DNA of 64,000 nt from Ideonella_A intermedia_A (lineage in GTDB: Bacteria; Pseudomonadota; Gammaproteobacteria; Burkholderiales; Burkholderiaceae_C). The translations under genes and the position numbers were made by a program. Below are positions 32,463-43,473 of the stretch, piece after piece; position 1 is the stretch's first letter; every line of letters starts with the position of its first letter. Below the pieces are notes generated by a model that did no database searches, was not told where the DNA came from, and saw nothing but the letters and a program-made list of their open reading frames with translations. The stretch is from contig CALRPU020000006.1 of the NCBI GenBank assembly GCA_943370175.1, positions 93,048-157,047 on the forward strand. Direction: 5' to 3'.

Positions 32463-33440
32463 TCAAAGCGCGCGAAACGGATCGAAGTCGTAACCCGCGC
32501 CGTCCTTCAGCACCGTGCCCACGGCGGGGAACGGGAAGTGGAAGCCACCGACCAGGCCGCCGTCGGCCACCGCCTCGTCCAACACGCGGCGGCGGGTGAG
32601 CCGCGCCGCCTCGGCGTCCATGTCGAACTGCACCGCCCAGTCGGGTTGCCGCACGAACAGCGCCGGCACGTTGCTGAGGTCGCCCAGGTAGGTGAATCGC
32701 TTGTCCTGCGACTCGACCCGGAACAGGGTGTGGCCAGGCGTGTGGCCGTGCGCGGCAATGGCCGTGACGCCGGGCGCCAGCACCGCGCCACCGTCCACTT
32801 TGCGCACCTTGTCGGCGACCGGCCCGAACACACGGCGCACGTTCTGGAAGGCCCCCCGCGCCCCTTCCGGCGCCGCGGCCATCTTGTCGTCGTCCATCCA
32901 GTGGGCCCATTCCGCCGCGGGCACCACCACCTGCGCCTTCGGAAACACCCAGCTGCCATCGCGCCGGCGCAGGCCGTTGATGTGGTCACCGTGGAAATGG
33001 CTGATGAGCACGGTGTCGATGCTGTCCAGCGTGATCCCGGCGCGCGCCAGGTTGGCCAGCGCGCGGCCGGTGGTCACCGCCCCGAACTCGCCATTGCCGG
33101 TGTCAATCAGGATGCGGCGCCCGGGGGCGACCACCATGAAGACCGTGAACGGGATGTCGATGTACTCGGTGGGCAGGCCTTCGCGCTGCAGCTGCTTTTG
33201 CACCTCGGCCAGCGGCACACCCCGGACAAAACCTTCGGTCAGCGGCCGGCGCGCCGCGCCGTCGTTGATGGCCAGCACTTCGACGCCGCCCAGGGGAATG
33301 CGTCGCACGCCGTTCTCCGGCACCTCGGGTGTGCCAAGGTCGGGCGCGTTCTGCGCCCAGGCCGGGCCCATGAAGGCGGTGCCCCAGGCGCCCGCTGCGA
33401 GGGCGGCGCCAGCGGCCAGAAAGTGGCGGCGTTGAATCAT
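32463..33440 (-). CDS. Tat-exported MBL-fold metallo-hydrolase
   Basis: The product has 325 aa. The N-terminus MIQRRHFLAAGAALAAG is a twin-arginine-like signal. The metallo-beta-lactamase fold shows HFHGDH near residues 153-158 (metal-binding), GHTPGHT near 231-237 and an Asp near 248. It is a secreted or periplasmic zinc hydrolase of unknown substrate (lactonase, thioesterase or phosphorylated-compound hydrolase are options). It lies between the cNMP gene and mnmE on the same strand. No neighbouring gene hints at its substrate. Confidence 0.87.
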   Translation of the reverse strand: MIQRRHFLAAGAALAAGAWGTAFMGPAWAQNAPDLGTPEVPENGVRRIPLGGVEVLAINDGAARRPLTEGFVRGVPLAEVQKQLQREGLPTEYIDIPFTVFMVVAPGRRILIDTGNGEFGAVTTGRALANLARAGITLDSIDTVLISHFHGDHINGLRRRDGSWVFPKAQVVVPAAEWAHWMDDDKMAAAPEGARGAFQNVRRVFGPVADKVRKVDGGAVLAPGVTAIAAHGHTPGHTLFRVESQDKRFTYLGDLSNVPALFVRQPDWAVQFDMDAEAARLTRRRVLDEAVADGGLVGGFHFPFPAVGTVLKDGAGYDFDPFRAL

Positions 33441-33525
33441 CGAAGCTCCTTGGCGGTGTTGGGACGCGCCTCAGCCTAGCAAAACCGCAGCAGGCCACCG
33501 TGGCGAAGGGCCTTGATCGGCCGCG

Positions 33526-34956
33526 TCACTTGCCGATGCAGAACCGGCTGAAGATCTCGCCCAGCAAGTCATCGGCGCTGAATTCCCCGGTGATTTCACC
33601 CAGCGCCTGATGCGCCAGGCGCAGCTCTTCGGCCAGCAGGTCCAGCGCCGCGTCGGCCAGCGCGGCCTGCGCGCGGGCCAGGGTCAAGTGCTCGCGGGTG
33701 CGACGCAGCGCGTGCACGTGGCGGGTGCGGGCAATGAACAAGCCCTCGGGCTGGGCGTGCCAGCCGGCCAGGGCCAGCAAGCGCCGACGCAGGTCATCGA
33801 GCCCCTGCCCGGTGGCGGCGGACAAACGCATGGTCTGCGCGCCACTGGCGGTCAGCGCCACACTCAGGGCCGGCGGCGGTGCCTCGGCGCCACCCGCCAC
33901 CGCGTCGCACTTGTTGAACACGCACAGCACCCGGTCGCCGCCGGCGTGGTGGGCCAACAATCGGTCGGCAATGCGGGCGTTCGCGGCCTCGTGCGCGGCA
34001 TCGCCATGCCGCGTCAGGTCGTGCAGGAAGATGACGGCGTCCGCGCCCTCGATCTCGGCCCAGCTGCGCTGGATGCCGATGCGCTCGACCTCGTCTTGGG
34101 CCTCGTGGGGCTCACGCAGGCCGGCGGTGTCGATCACGTGCAGCGGCACGCCGTCGATCTGGATGGTCTCGCTGACCTTGTCGCGCGTGGTGCCGGCGAT
34201 GGGCGTGACGATGGCCAGTTCCGCGCCGGCCAGTGCGTTCAACAGCGAGCTCTTGCCCACATTGGGCTGGCCAGCCAACACCACCTTGATGCCTTCGCGC
34301 AGCAAGGCGCCTTGCCGGGCGCGCAACAACACGGTGTCCACCTGCGCCGCGACCTGGTCCAAACGACCACGGGCGTTGGCTTTTTCCAGGAAGTCGATCT
34401 CCTCTTCCGGAAAGTCCAGCGTGGCCTCGACCAGCATCCGCAACGCGATCAGCTCGCTGAGCAAGGCGTTGACCTCGCTGGAAAAGTCACCGCTCAGCGA
34501 CCGGCTGGCAGACCGCGCGGCCGCCTCGGTGCTGGCGTCGATCAGGTCGGCCACGGCCTCGGCCTGGGCCAGGTCGAGTTTGCCGTTGAGGTAAGCGCGC
34601 TCGGTGAACTCGCCCGGGGTGGCCAGGCGCAGGCCGATGGCCTCGCCCGCCTCCAGGCAGCGCGCCAGCAGCAACTGCAGCACCACCGGTCCGCCGTGGG
34701 CCTGCAGTTCCAGCACGTCTTCGCCGGTGTAACTGTGCGGCGCCGGAAAGTGCAGCGCCAAGCCCTGATCGATGGTGTCGCCAAGGGCGCCCTTGAAGGG
34801 CAGAAAGTGCGCATGGCGCGGCTGAAGCGGGCGCCCGCACAGCGCGCTGATCACGGGGCCCAAGCCGTGGCCCGACACCCGAACGATGCCCACCGCGCCA
34901 CGGCCGGGCGCCGTGGCCACCGCCACGATGGGTTCGCGGTGCCGTGCCAGCGTCAT
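33526..34956 (-). CDS. mnmE: tRNA modification GTPase MnmE
   Basis: The product has 476 aa. The N-terminal folate/formyl-THF domain (1-120) is followed by a helical domain with an inserted G domain: GQPNVGKSS (G1), DTAGLRE (G3), NKCD (G4). The C-terminus ends in FCIGK, the conserved Cys tail. MnmE with MnmG installs the cmnm5 group on wobble uridine of certain tRNAs in the cytosol. The position next to yidC, yidD, rnpA and rpmH is the standard order near the origin. The C-terminal stop lies at 33526. Confidence 0.96.
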   Translation of the reverse strand: MTLARHREPIVAVATAPGRGAVGIVRVSGHGLGPVISALCGRPLQPRHAHFLPFKGALGDTIDQGLALHFPAPHSYTGEDVLELQAHGGPVVLQLLLARCLEAGEAIGLRLATPGEFTERAYLNGKLDLAQAEAVADLIDASTEAAARSASRSLSGDFSSEVNALLSELIALRMLVEATLDFPEEEIDFLEKANARGRLDQVAAQVDTVLLRARQGALLREGIKVVLAGQPNVGKSSLLNALAGAELAIVTPIAGTTRDKVSETIQIDGVPLHVIDTAGLREPHEAQDEVERIGIQRSWAEIEGADAVIFLHDLTRHGDAAHEAANARIADRLLAHHAGGDRVLCVFNKCDAVAGGAEAPPPALSVALTASGAQTMRLSAATGQGLDDLRRRLLALAGWHAQPEGLFIARTRHVHALRRTREHLTLARAQAALADAALDLLAEELRLAHQALGEITGEFSADDLLGEIFSRFCIGK

Positions 34957-34974
34957 GGCCTGCGGCTTGCCACG

Positions 34975-36684
34975 CTACTTGCCCAACACGCCCAGCTGCT
35001 TGTTGATCAAGTACTGCTGAGCGATGGACAGGATGTTGTTGGTCAACCAATACAACACCAGGCCGGCCGGGAACACGAAGAACATCACCGAGAAGATCAG
35101 CGGCATGATCCACATCATCTTGGCTTGCACCGGGTCCGGCGGCGTGGGGTTCAGCCAGGTTTGCAGCAAGCTGGTCAGCGTCATCAAGATGGGCAGGATG
35201 AAATACGGGTCCTTGGCCGACAGGTCGGCGATCCAGCCGATCCACGGCGCGTTGCGCATCTCGACGCTGCTCAACAACACCCAGTACAGCGCGATGAAGA
35301 AGGGCATCTGCGCCACGATGGGCAGGCAGCCACCGACCGGGTTGACCTTTTCTTCGCGGTAGATGCGCATCATTTCTTGCTGCATCTGCTGCGGCTTGTC
35401 CTTCAGGCGCTCGCGCAGTTCCATCACGCGCGGGTTGATGGCCTTCATCTTGGCCATCGAGCGGTAGGCGCTGGCATTGAGCCAGTAGAAGGCAATCTTC
35501 AGCAGCACCACCAGCGCCACGATCGCCCAGCCCCAGTTGCCAATCAGGCCGTGCAGTTGCGTCAGCAGCCAGAACAGCGGCTTGGCGAGGATGGTGAACC
35601 AGCCGTAGTCCTTCACCAGCTCCAGGCCAGGGGCCAGGGCGCTGAGCTTGTTTTCTTCTTGCGGGCCGGCGAACAGGCGGGCGTCCAGGGCCACGGTGCT
35701 GTCGGGCGCCAAGGTGCCCAGCGGCACGATCATGCCGATGGAGTACTGGTTGGTGTCGACCTTCTTGGTGAAGAACTCGCGCTGGCGCTTGTCGTCGGCG
35801 CTTCCGCCCAGCAACCAGGCGGATGCGAAGTAGTGCTGCACCATGGCCACCCAGCCGTTGTCGGCGGAGAGGTCGTGGTCAGGCTTGTCGGTGGCGGTGC
35901 GCTTCTCGATGCTCTTGAAATCCACCTTTTGGAATTTCTTGGCGTCGGTGTACATCGCCGGGCCGGTGAAGGTGAAGTAGAAGCTCGACTCGCCCTCCGG
36001 TGCGTTGCCGTCGCGCAGGAGCTGCAGGTACAGCTGCGGCTGAATGGGCGCGTTGGTGGTGTTGACCACCTCGTGGCGCACGCCCACCACGTAGCTGCCG
36101 CGCTGGAAGCTCAGCGTCTTGATCAACTTGGCGCCGCCGACCACCGGCGACTCGAATTTCACTTCGACCGCGTTGGCACCGTCCTTCAGGCTGCGCTCGC
36201 CGGGCAGCACGCTCATGACGGTCAAGTGGTTCGGCAGCGCAGCGCCGCCTTGGGCGGCGATCAGGCCCGACTGGGCCTTGTACAAGCGCTTGGCCGACTG
36301 GTCGAAGATCAGCACATTGCGGGTGCGGTCGAGCTGGTCGACCTGGTTCAGCAGTTCCAGCCGGACGATGTCGCCGCCGCGGCTGTCCAGCGTGGCCTTG
36401 ACCACATCGGTGGTGATGGTGACCTGCTCGGCCACCGGCGCCGCCGGCGCGGACGAGGGCACCGCACCGCTGCCGGCCACGGCCGAAGCCGCCCCCGCGG
36501 TGGCCACCGCCGACGGCAAGGCCGAAGCACCCGGTGTCGACGCGGCAGGCGCCACCGGTTTGGTGGCGGTGACCGTCGGGCTGAACATCGACGGGTGGCC
36601 GTTGTGCTTGTTCCAGGCGTCCCAGATCAGCACCAGGGACATCGAGAACACCACCCACAACAGGGTGCGACGCATATCGGTCAT
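34975..36684 (-). CDS. yidC: Membrane protein insertase YidC
   Basis: The product has 569 aa from ATG 36684, which overlaps the yidD stop by four bases. An N-terminal transmembrane anchor (5-22) is followed by an Ala/Pro-rich linker and the large periplasmic P1 domain. The C-terminal five-helix core lies near 360-560, with GNWGWAIVALVVLLKIAFY and a final SIAQQYLINKQLGV. It inserts proteins into the inner membrane alone or with SecYEG. Length fits Gram-negative YidC. It is downstream of rpmH-rnpA-yidD and upstream of mnmE on the same strand. Confidence 0.96.
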   Translation of the reverse strand: MTDMRRTLLWVVFSMSLVLIWDAWNKHNGHPSMFSPTVTATKPVAPAASTPGASALPSAVATAGAASAVAGSGAVPSSAPAAPVAEQVTITTDVVKATLDSRGGDIVRLELLNQVDQLDRTRNVLIFDQSAKRLYKAQSGLIAAQGGAALPNHLTVMSVLPGERSLKDGANAVEVKFESPVVGGAKLIKTLSFQRGSYVVGVRHEVVNTTNAPIQPQLYLQLLRDGNAPEGESSFYFTFTGPAMYTDAKKFQKVDFKSIEKRTATDKPDHDLSADNGWVAMVQHYFASAWLLGGSADDKRQREFFTKKVDTNQYSIGMIVPLGTLAPDSTVALDARLFAGPQEENKLSALAPGLELVKDYGWFTILAKPLFWLLTQLHGLIGNWGWAIVALVVLLKIAFYWLNASAYRSMAKMKAINPRVMELRERLKDKPQQMQQEMMRIYREEKVNPVGGCLPIVAQMPFFIALYWVLLSSVEMRNAPWIGWIADLSAKDPYFILPILMTLTSLLQTWLNPTPPDPVQAKMMWIMPLIFSVMFFVFPAGLVLYWLTNNILSIAQQYLINKQLGVLGK

Positions 36685-37010
36685 GGGGAAGGCTTCTTTC
36701 GGTTCGAACGGGTGGACGTTGACCTCAACGGCGAGGACAGCAGGTCGGTGAACAATCGAAACGGTCGGTCGGGCACCGGGTCGTGGCCCGGGGTGCACCA
36801 GGGGTGACAGCGCAGCAACCGGGCCGTGGTCAAACCACTGCCCACGATCGCGCCATGCCGGTTCAGGGCGTCGATGGCGTAAGCCGAGCACGTTGGCTCA
36901 AACCGGCAACTGTTGCCCAGCCACGGGCTGAGCACCAACCGGTAGACGCGAACGAGGCCCACCAACGCGCGGCGGGGCCACAGCATCCAGGGGCGATGTG
37001 ACTCAGGCAT
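36681..37010 (-). CDS. yidD: Membrane protein insertion efficiency factor YidD
   Basis: The product has 109 aa from ATG 37010. The conserved core LVRVYRLVLSPWLGNSCRFEPTCSAYAIDALNRHG and RLLRCHPW, with its Cys residues, is diagnostic of YidD/DUF37 proteins. Typical length is about 70-90 aa; here a C-terminal tail of about 20 basic and Ser-rich residues is added (residues 88-109). It helps YidC insert membrane proteins. It overlaps rnpA by eight bases and yidC by four bases, so the three genes are tightly coupled. Confidence 0.92.
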   Translation of the reverse strand: MPESHRPWMLWPRRALVGLVRVYRLVLSPWLGNSCRFEPTCSAYAIDALNRHGAIVGSGLTTARLLRCHPWCTPGHDPVPDRPFRLFTDLLSSPLRSTSTRSNRKKPSP

Positions 37011-37512
37011 GACGTTTGGCGGCCTGCGCCACGACCGTGCACAGCTCATCGTGCAGTTGGCGGCGCAGCGCGTCGGACGCGGCACTCGGGTACAACTTGC
37101 GATCGATGGGCGCGCGCAAGCGCACCACCCACAAGCCGGGCGCCAACCCGTTCAGCGCCTCGGCACCGCGGTTGCGCCCCAAGGACGTTGCCACGACGCT
37201 GCGGATTTGCCGCTTGATCAGGTTGCGCGTCACGCTGCGCTTGGCATGGCGCTTGGGCACCACCATGCCCAGCCAACGACCGGTGAGTGGCGCCAGAGCG
37301 GGCGCCGTCAAAGCCGCGTCGTCCACAGCTTGTGGACAAATCTGTTCGTCGCCTGTGGATAACTCGGTGGACTGCAGGGCCACCGCAGGGGCCCGGCGCG
37401 CCGGTTGGCTGGGGGCCTGGGCCAAATGGTGCAGGGCAAAATGGCGGCTGCGTGCCCTGGGCGGTGTGCCGAGGACACGCTGAAAATCCGCTGGCCGAAC
37501 GATGCGGCCCAT
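37003..37512 (-). CDS. rnpA: Ribonuclease P protein component with an insertion
   Basis: The product has 169 aa from ATG 37512 (GTG 37515 is one codon upstream). The RNR signature KRHAKRSVTRNLIKRQIR (near 87-104) and the PADFQRVLG start identify RnpA, which cleaves tRNA 5' leaders with the RNA subunit. Usual length is about 110-130 aa. Here an insertion of about 45 residues (33-77) lies between the first strands and contains a segment rich in Gln, Thr, Ala and Asp. The DNA encoding that insertion carries DnaA boxes (37319-37362), which is unusual for a coding region. The core fold appears intact. Confidence 0.93.
   Translation of the reverse strand: MGRIVRPADFQRVLGTPPRARSRHFALHHLAQAPSQPARRAPAVALQSTELSTGDEQICPQAVDDAALTAPALAPLTGRWLGMVVPKRHAKRSVTRNLIKRQIRSVVATSLGRNRGAEALNGLAPGLWVVRLRAPIDRKLYPSAASDALRRQLHDELCTVVAQAAKRHA
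37319..37362 (-). promoter_or_regulatory. DnaA box cluster inside rnpA
   Basis: On the minus strand there is a perfect TTATCCACA box at 37354-37362 and TTGTCCACA at 37331-37339. The latter forms a perfect inverted repeat (GTCCACA / TGTGGAC, 3-base spacer) with 37321-37327. All lie inside the rnpA coding sequence, about 600 bases from dnaA. Confidence 0.75.
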
Positions 37513-37543
37513 CACGGCAGGCGCCAGCTCAGGCGCTGCAGGC

Positions 37544-37678
37544 TCAGACCGCCAGGCGCTTGCGGCCCTTGGCGCGGCGGGCGTTGATCACCGCACGGCC
37601 GCCGCGGGTCTTCATGCGCACGAGGAAGCCGTGGGTGCGGGCGCGGCGGGTCTTGGAAGCTTGGTAGGTGCGTTTCAT
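37544..37678 (-). CDS. rpmH: 50S ribosomal protein L34
   Basis: The product has 44 aa from ATG 37678: MKRTYQASKTRRARTHGFL through RKRLAV. It is the standard L34 sequence, a very basic ribosomal protein of the large subunit. It begins the rpmH-rnpA-yidD-yidC-mnmE unit on the minus strand. The intergenic region upstream holds the divergent dnaA promoter. Confidence 0.97.
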   Translation of the reverse strand: MKRTYQASKTRRARTHGFLVRMKTRGGRAVINARRAKGRKRLAV

Positions 37679-37953
37679 GGCAGATCCTGGTGCAGCGCGG
37701 AGGCTGCTGGTTGGGCACCCCTGCAAAGGGCAGCACTTGCCTCAGGCCTGGTCACCCAGCGCCCAGGTCAAGGCACTCGCCAGATCAGGGAAACCAAGCA
37801 TTAGACCAAAAACGGCGCCTGCCGTCAAAGGCCGCCGGCTGGCGCGGCCCAGCGGCGGTCCCGTCAACCCGGTGAAAACGCTGTGGATAACCTGCCTGCA
37901 AGCTGTGCACCGCCGCTACAATCTGCCCGCTCACACACCGACTTCTCCACAAC
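37679..37953. promoter_or_regulatory. Divergent rpmH/dnaA control region with DnaA boxes
   Basis: These 275 bases separate rpmH and dnaA. A perfect TTATCCACA box on the minus strand lies at 37882-37890, and a TTCTCCACA variant at 37943-37951 directly precedes the dnaA start codon. A possible -10 for dnaA is TACAAT at 37917-37922; no convincing -35 is seen. The boxes suggest autoregulation of dnaA and possible origin function. Confidence 0.6.
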
Positions 37954-39405
37954 ATGAGCGCCGACCTCTGGCAGCGTGGTTGCGAACGACTCGCCGCCGA
38001 ACTGCCCGAACTTCAATTCAACACCTGGATTCGGCCCCTGCCTCCCGCAGAGATCACCGAGCAACAGGGAGAAGACGCACCGGCGGGCGGCACCACGGTC
38101 GCCACGCTGCGCGTGCCCAACCGTTTCAAGCTGGACTGGATCCGCAGCCAGTACGCCCCCCGCATCGAATCGGTTCTGACCGAGTTGGCGGGCCGCCCTG
38201 TGCGGCTGGACATCACGCTGGCGGCGAACGACGCCGCCGAGGCCGCTCGGCATGGCCGGCCCGCACCGCGGGGCACCGGCCAGCCCGGATCGGAGGGCGG
38301 CGGTTCGGGCCACGCCCTCCATGGCAACGGCCCTGCGTCCGCCTCCCAGCAGCCTGAGCCGCCCCCGGCCGAGCCACCGCCCAGCCGCAACCGGCTGAAC
38401 ACCTCACTGACCTTTGACACCCTGGTGCCGGGCCGCGCCAACCAGATGGCCCGCACCGCCGCGCTGCACGTCGCCGGCGCGCCGGGTCGCATGTACAACC
38501 CGCTGTTCATCTACGGCGGCGTCGGGCTGGGCAAGACGCACCTGATCCACGCCGTGGGCAACGCTTTGTTGGCCGACCGCCCGGACGCCCGCGTGCTGTA
38601 CCTGCACGCCGAGCAATTCATCAGCGACGTCGTCAAGAACTACCAACGCAAGACCTTTGACGAGCTGAAGTCGAAGTACCACTCGCTGGACCTGCTGCTG
38701 ATCGACGACGTGCAGTTCTTCGCCGGCAAGGAGCGCACGCAAGAGGAGTTCTTCAACGCCTTTGAAGCCCTGCTCGCCAAGAAGGCGCACATCATCATGA
38801 CCAGCGACACCTACCCCAAGGGGCTCGCGGACATCGATGAACGCCTGACCAGCCGCTTCGACGCCGGCCTGACCGTCGCCATCGAGCCCCCCGAGTTGGA
38901 AATGCGCGTGGCCATCCTGATGCGCAAGGCCGAAGCCGAGGGCACGCCCATGCCCGAGGACGTCGCCTTCTTCGTGGCCAAGAACGTGCGCGCCAACGTG
39001 CGCGAGCTCGAAGGCGCGCTGCGCAAGGTGCTGGCGTACTCGCGCTTCAGCCACAAGGAAATCAACATCGGCCTGGCCCGCGAGGCGCTGAAGGACCTGC
39101 TGTCCATCCAGAACCGCCAGATCGGCGTGGAAAACATCCAGAAGACCGTGGCCGACTTCTACAAGATCAAGGTCGCCGACATGTACAGCAAGAAGCGGCC
39201 GGCCAGCATCGCCCGGCCCCGGCAGATCGCGATGTACCTGGCCAAGGAGATGACCCAGAAAAGCCTGCCCGAGATCGGCGAGCTCTTTGGCGGCCGCGAC
39301 CACACCACGGTGCTGCACGCGGTGCGCAAGATCGCTGCCGAGCGCACCAAAAACACCGAACTCAACCAGCAGCTGCACGTGCTGGAACAAACACTCAAGG
39401 GGTGA
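37954..39405 (+). CDS. dnaA: Chromosomal replication initiator protein DnaA
   Basis: The product has 483 aa. Domain I (1-85) is followed by a Pro-rich linker (about 90-150) and the AAA+ domain with GGVGLGKTH (Walker A) and LLLIDDVQFF (Walker B). The DNA-binding domain IV shows RPRQIAMYLAKEMT and the signature GRDHTTVLHAVRKI. It opens the origin by binding DnaA boxes. It starts the dnaA-dnaN-gyrB unit and is divergent from rpmH, which marks the chromosomal origin region. The size is typical. Confidence 0.97.
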   Translation: MSADLWQRGCERLAAELPELQFNTWIRPLPPAEITEQQGEDAPAGGTTVATLRVPNRFKLDWIRSQYAPRIESVLTELAGRPVRLDITLAANDAAEAARHGRPAPRGTGQPGSEGGGSGHALHGNGPASASQQPEPPPAEPPPSRNRLNTSLTFDTLVPGRANQMARTAALHVAGAPGRMYNPLFIYGGVGLGKTHLIHAVGNALLADRPDARVLYLHAEQFISDVVKNYQRKTFDELKSKYHSLDLLLIDDVQFFAGKERTQEEFFNAFEALLAKKAHIIMTSDTYPKGLADIDERLTSRFDAGLTVAIEPPELEMRVAILMRKAEAEGTPMPEDVAFFVAKNVRANVRELEGALRKVLAYSRFSHKEINIGLAREALKDLLSIQNRQIGVENIQKTVADFYKIKVADMYSKKRPASIARPRQIAMYLAKEMTQKSLPEIGELFGGRDHTTVLHAVRKIAAERTKNTELNQQLHVLEQTLKG

Positions 39406-39625
39406 CGCCCGCCACGCCGCCAAACCCTGGGGACAACTTTTGAACAAGCAAGCACTTGTCCACAGGTTCCTGCCGTCTGTCAAAGTTGTGGGTCTCGACT
39501 CCCGTGGTTGCGGGTGCGGCGCTCACAGGGTTGCGGGCACGATAAATCCTTGATGGAAAAGAAGAAAATAGGCTTCTCCACAAGAAGCGCTTCCCTCTAC
39601 TAAGACTACGACTGAAGAGGTTTCA
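39406..39625. other. Candidate oriC: dnaA-dnaN intergenic region
   Basis: The 220-base spacer holds TTGTCCACA (39456-39464, plus), TTCTCCACA (39574-39582, plus) and a TTGTCCCCA-like box on the minus strand (39428-39436). An AT-rich stretch from about 39537 to 39625, including GATAAATCC and GAAAAGAAGAAAATAG, is a candidate unwinding element. Which side of dnaA is the true origin cannot be proved from sequence. Confidence 0.6.
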
Positions 39626-40732
39626 ATGATTGTCTTAAAGGCAGCACAAGAAAAAATCCTCGGCGCACTGCAGGCGGTGGCCGGCATCGTCGAGCGCCGG
39701 CACACCTTGCCGGTGCTGGCCAATGTGCTGATCCGCAAGAACGAGGGCGACATCGAGCTCACCACCTCGGACCTTGAGATCCAGGTGCGCAGCCACGCCG
39801 AGCTGGGTGGCGACGCCGGCAGCTTTGCCATCACCGTGGGCGCCCGCAAGCTGATCGACATCCTGAAGTCGATGCCGTCCGACCAGGTGGTGTCGCTCAC
39901 GGCCAACCAGAACAAGCTGATGCTGCAAGGCGGCAAGAGCCGCTTCACCTTGCAGACCCTGCCCGCCGACGACTTCCCCCTGGTGCAGGAAGCCGCCGAC
40001 TTCGGCCCCATGTTCAGCGTGCCGCAGAACACCCTGAAGAAGCTGATCAATCAGGTGCACTTCGCGATGGCGGTGCACGACATCCGCTACTACCTGAACG
40101 GCATCCTGTTCGTGGCCGAAGGCAACAGCCTGACGCTGGTGGCCACCGACGGCCACCGCCTGGCGCTGGCCCAGGCCACGCTGGCGCAGGAAATTCCCAA
40201 GCAGGAGGTGATCCTGCCGCGCAAGACCGTGCTGGAACTGCAGCGCCTGCTCAAAGACGACGACGCTCCCATCGAAATGCGCTTCGCCGGCAACCAGGCG
40301 AAGTTCAGCTTTGGGGGGATGGAATTCGTCACCAAGCTGGTCGAAGGCAAGTTCCCCGACTACAACCGCGTGATCCCCAAGAACCACAAGAACTCGCTTG
40401 TGGTGGGGCGCGCGCCGCTGTTGGCCAGCTTGCAGCGCGCCGCCATCCTGACCAGCGAGAAGTTCAAGGGCGTGCGCGTCAACCTGGAGCCCGGCAGCTT
40501 GCGCATCGCGTCCAGCAACGCCGAGCAGGAAGAGGCCAAGGAAGAACTCGAAGTCGACTACGGTGGCGACACCATCGAGATCGGCTTCAACGTGACCTAC
40601 CTCATGGACGTGCTGGCCAACAACTCGGTCGACATGATCAAGCTGGAGCTGCAAGACACCAATTCGAGCGCCTTGTTCACGGTGCCCGAGCTGCCCGGGT
40701 TCAAGTACGTCGTGATGCCCATGCGCATCTGA
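39626..40732 (+). CDS. dnaN: DNA polymerase III sliding clamp (beta subunit)
   Basis: The product has 368 aa, typical of the family. It carries three repeated clamp domains with the N-terminal IVERRHTLPVLANVLI and the C-terminal ending PGFKYVVMPMRI. It encircles DNA and tethers polymerase III in replication. It follows dnaA directly, separated by the candidate origin spacer, and precedes gyrB. Confidence 0.97.
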   Translation: MIVLKAAQEKILGALQAVAGIVERRHTLPVLANVLIRKNEGDIELTTSDLEIQVRSHAELGGDAGSFAITVGARKLIDILKSMPSDQVVSLTANQNKLMLQGGKSRFTLQTLPADDFPLVQEAADFGPMFSVPQNTLKKLINQVHFAMAVHDIRYYLNGILFVAEGNSLTLVATDGHRLALAQATLAQEIPKQEVILPRKTVLELQRLLKDDDAPIEMRFAGNQAKFSFGGMEFVTKLVEGKFPDYNRVIPKNHKNSLVVGRAPLLASLQRAAILTSEKFKGVRVNLEPGSLRIASSNAEQEEAKEELEVDYGGDTIEIGFNVTYLMDVLANNSVDMIKLELQDTNSSALFTVPELPGFKYVVMPMRI

Positions 40733-40758
40733 GGCGCCAGCCGCCTCGCCAGGAGCAG

Positions 40759-40786
40759 GCGGGCCCCGGCCCGCTTCCGCGTTTTT
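40759..40786 (+). terminator. Hairpin with T tract between dnaN and gyrB
   Basis: A 7-bp stem GCGGGCC / GGCCCGC with a two-base loop at 40759-40774 is followed eight bases later by TTTTT. It may reduce readthrough from dnaN into gyrB; the gap before the T tract makes it a weak terminator. Confidence 0.45.
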
Positions 40787-40857
40787 CAAGGCATCGGCGC
40801 CAACCGGTGCCCGGGCCGCCCGAACGGGGCCCGACCGCCACACGAGCCCGACACACG

Positions 40858-43473
<2,616 letters not shown>

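Noticed and set aside
33610..36807. Long plus-strand open frame (over 1000 codons) opposite mnmE and yidC
   Set aside because: It is the antisense of conserved genes; its translation is His/Gln/Gly-rich repetitive text typical of GC-rich shadow frames, with no domain.
38013..39483. Minus-strand frames opposite dnaA
   Set aside because: dnaA is certain on the plus strand; these frames are shadows with no domain.
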